Source of the DNA: Candidatus Arcticimaribacter sp. UBA7428
Lineage (GTDB): Bacteria; Bacteroidota; Bacteroidia; Flavobacteriales; Flavobacteriaceae
Direction: 5' to 3'
DNA: 6,232 bases
Assembly (NCBI GenBank): GCA_002477625.1
Contig: DLQQ01000035.1
Coordinates: 1 to 6,232, forward strand
Part shown: piece by piece, positions 5,502-6,232 of the stretch
How the letters are laid out: each line of letters begins with the position of its first letter
Numbering within the stretch: position 1 is the stretch's first letter
Translations under genes and position numbers: made by a program
The notes under the pieces: generated by a model
Databases searched by the model: none
Told to the model about the DNA's origin: nothing
The model's input: the letters and a program-made list of their open reading frames with translations, nothing else

Positions 5502-6232
5502 AACAAGCGCTTTTAAAAGCTTTTTAGGCGCACTGCCCGGCAATATCTTTGCCGGTTTTGTCGTCTCTCTCGTTGCCTTGCCTCTGGGGCTTGGTTTAGC
5601 AATTGCTTCGGAAGCCCCTCCTATTGCGGGGATTTTGTCGGCTGTAGTTGGGGGAGTTGTTGTAGCGCTTTTAGGAGGGTCTCAATTAACAATTGCAGGG
5701 CCTGGAAACGGCTTAGTCATTGTATTGCTTTCCTCTATCACACTTTTGGGGGGAGGCGATCTTTACCAAGGGTATCTGTTTACCCTAGCAGCAGTTGTTC
5801 TCTCGGGGATTCTAATTTTCCTTTTCGGTCTCTTCCGGTTTGGTGCATTGAGTGAGTTTTTTCCTGCTTCTGCGCTACAAGGTATGCTGGCTGCTATCGG
5901 AATTGGAATTTTGGCTAAGCAGGTTCATGTCATGCTTGGAGTGACAACAGCTTCAGGAAGCCCTTTCGGGCTACTTGCGCAGGTCCCAAACAGCCTGCTG
6001 CATATTTTTCAAAATCCAACCCTAGAGGTGCTTCTAGCTGCCGGATTAGGCGTTGGAAGTTTTTTGATTTTAATTTTATATTCCCGGATTAGAAACCCTA
6101 TTTTTCACCTAATTCCTGCACCCATGTGGGTGGTTGTTTTGGCTATAGGGCTGACCTATTATTACGAATTGATCGCTGCCATTCCCTATCCCATGGGTGA
6201 AAATTTACTCATTGCCCTACCTGAAAACTTAG
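5494..6232 (+). CDS. SulP-family inorganic anion transporter (N-terminal part, cut by window end)
   Basis: ATG 5494 opens a frame with no stop up to the window end, giving 246 complete codons of an inner-membrane protein. SulP proteins carry sulfate, bicarbonate or other anions, often with Na+ or H+. Family features are NIFAGFVVSLVALPLGLGLAIASEAPP (about 17-43), covering TM1, and GGSQLTIAGPGNGL (61-74), the TM3 substrate-site region, whose usual form is GGSxxxISGPxxA/G. Further hydrophobic segments follow at about 75-115, 125-150, 175-200 and 205-225. The C-terminal half and any STAS domain lie outside the window. The start overlaps the stress-protein stop by 8 bases (ATGGGTAA), which fixes the start well. 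The sequence resembles both sulfate and BicA-type bicarbonate carriers, so the substrate is open. A carbonic anhydrase gene next downstream would favour bicarbonate. Confidence 0.93.
   Translation, partial: MGKTSAFKSFLGALPGNIFAGFVVSLVALPLGLGLAIASEAPPIAGILSAVVGGVVVALLGGSQLTIAGPGNGLVIVLLSSITLLGGGDLYQGYLFTLAAVVLSGILIFLFGLFRFGALSEFFPASALQGMLAAIGIGILAKQVHVMLGVTTASGSPFGLLAQVPNSLLHIFQNPTLEVLLAAGLGVGSFLILILYSRIRNPIFHLIPAPMWVVVLAIGLTYYYELIAAIPYPMGENLLIALPENL

Overview
The window looks like a chromosomal segment of a member of the Bacteroidota, most likely a flavobacterium. This rests on the AT-rich sequence, start codons preceded by A-runs (TTTAAAAAAACAAATG type) instead of Shine-Dalgarno sites, TAnnTTTG-like -7 boxes, and proteins whose sequence resembles flavobacterial families. 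The species cannot be named from the sequence. Every supported gene is on the + strand. No rRNA, tRNA, CRISPR array, insertion sequence or clear intrinsic terminator was seen.

Left part (1-893): the window opens inside gnd, the pentose-phosphate enzyme 6-phosphogluconate dehydrogenase, of which only the C-terminal 217 codons are present. It is followed by about 175 bases holding a doubtful small ORF with one hydrophobic segment.

Middle (832-4189): four tightly spaced genes, with gaps of 19, 8 and 1 bases, look like one operon. They encode a lipoprotein cyclophilin, a secreted M20 metallopeptidase, a secreted alpha/beta-hydrolase of the predicted-peptidase/esterase type, and a cytoplasmic GNAT acetyltransferase. 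The first three carry export signals, so the operon mostly serves the periplasm or outer surface, in protein folding and breakdown of peptides or esters. The substrates are unknown.

Right part (4190-6232): a 159-base non-coding stretch with a good flavobacterial-type promoter candidate leads to a 68-residue stand-alone PhnA/YjdM C-terminal domain. After another short pyrimidine-rich spacer comes a tandem-domain universal stress protein starting with GTG. It overlaps by 8 bases the start of a SulP-family anion transporter that runs off the window end. This overlap suggests that the stress-type protein and the transporter are made together and may work together.

Most of the window is ordinary conserved bacterial content. 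The points most worth a second look are the diverged stress protein coupled to the SulP transporter, its GTG start behind a competing ATG mini-ORF, the matching promoter geometry of the two right-hand units, and an A8 tract at the junction of the hydrolase and the acetyltransferase.
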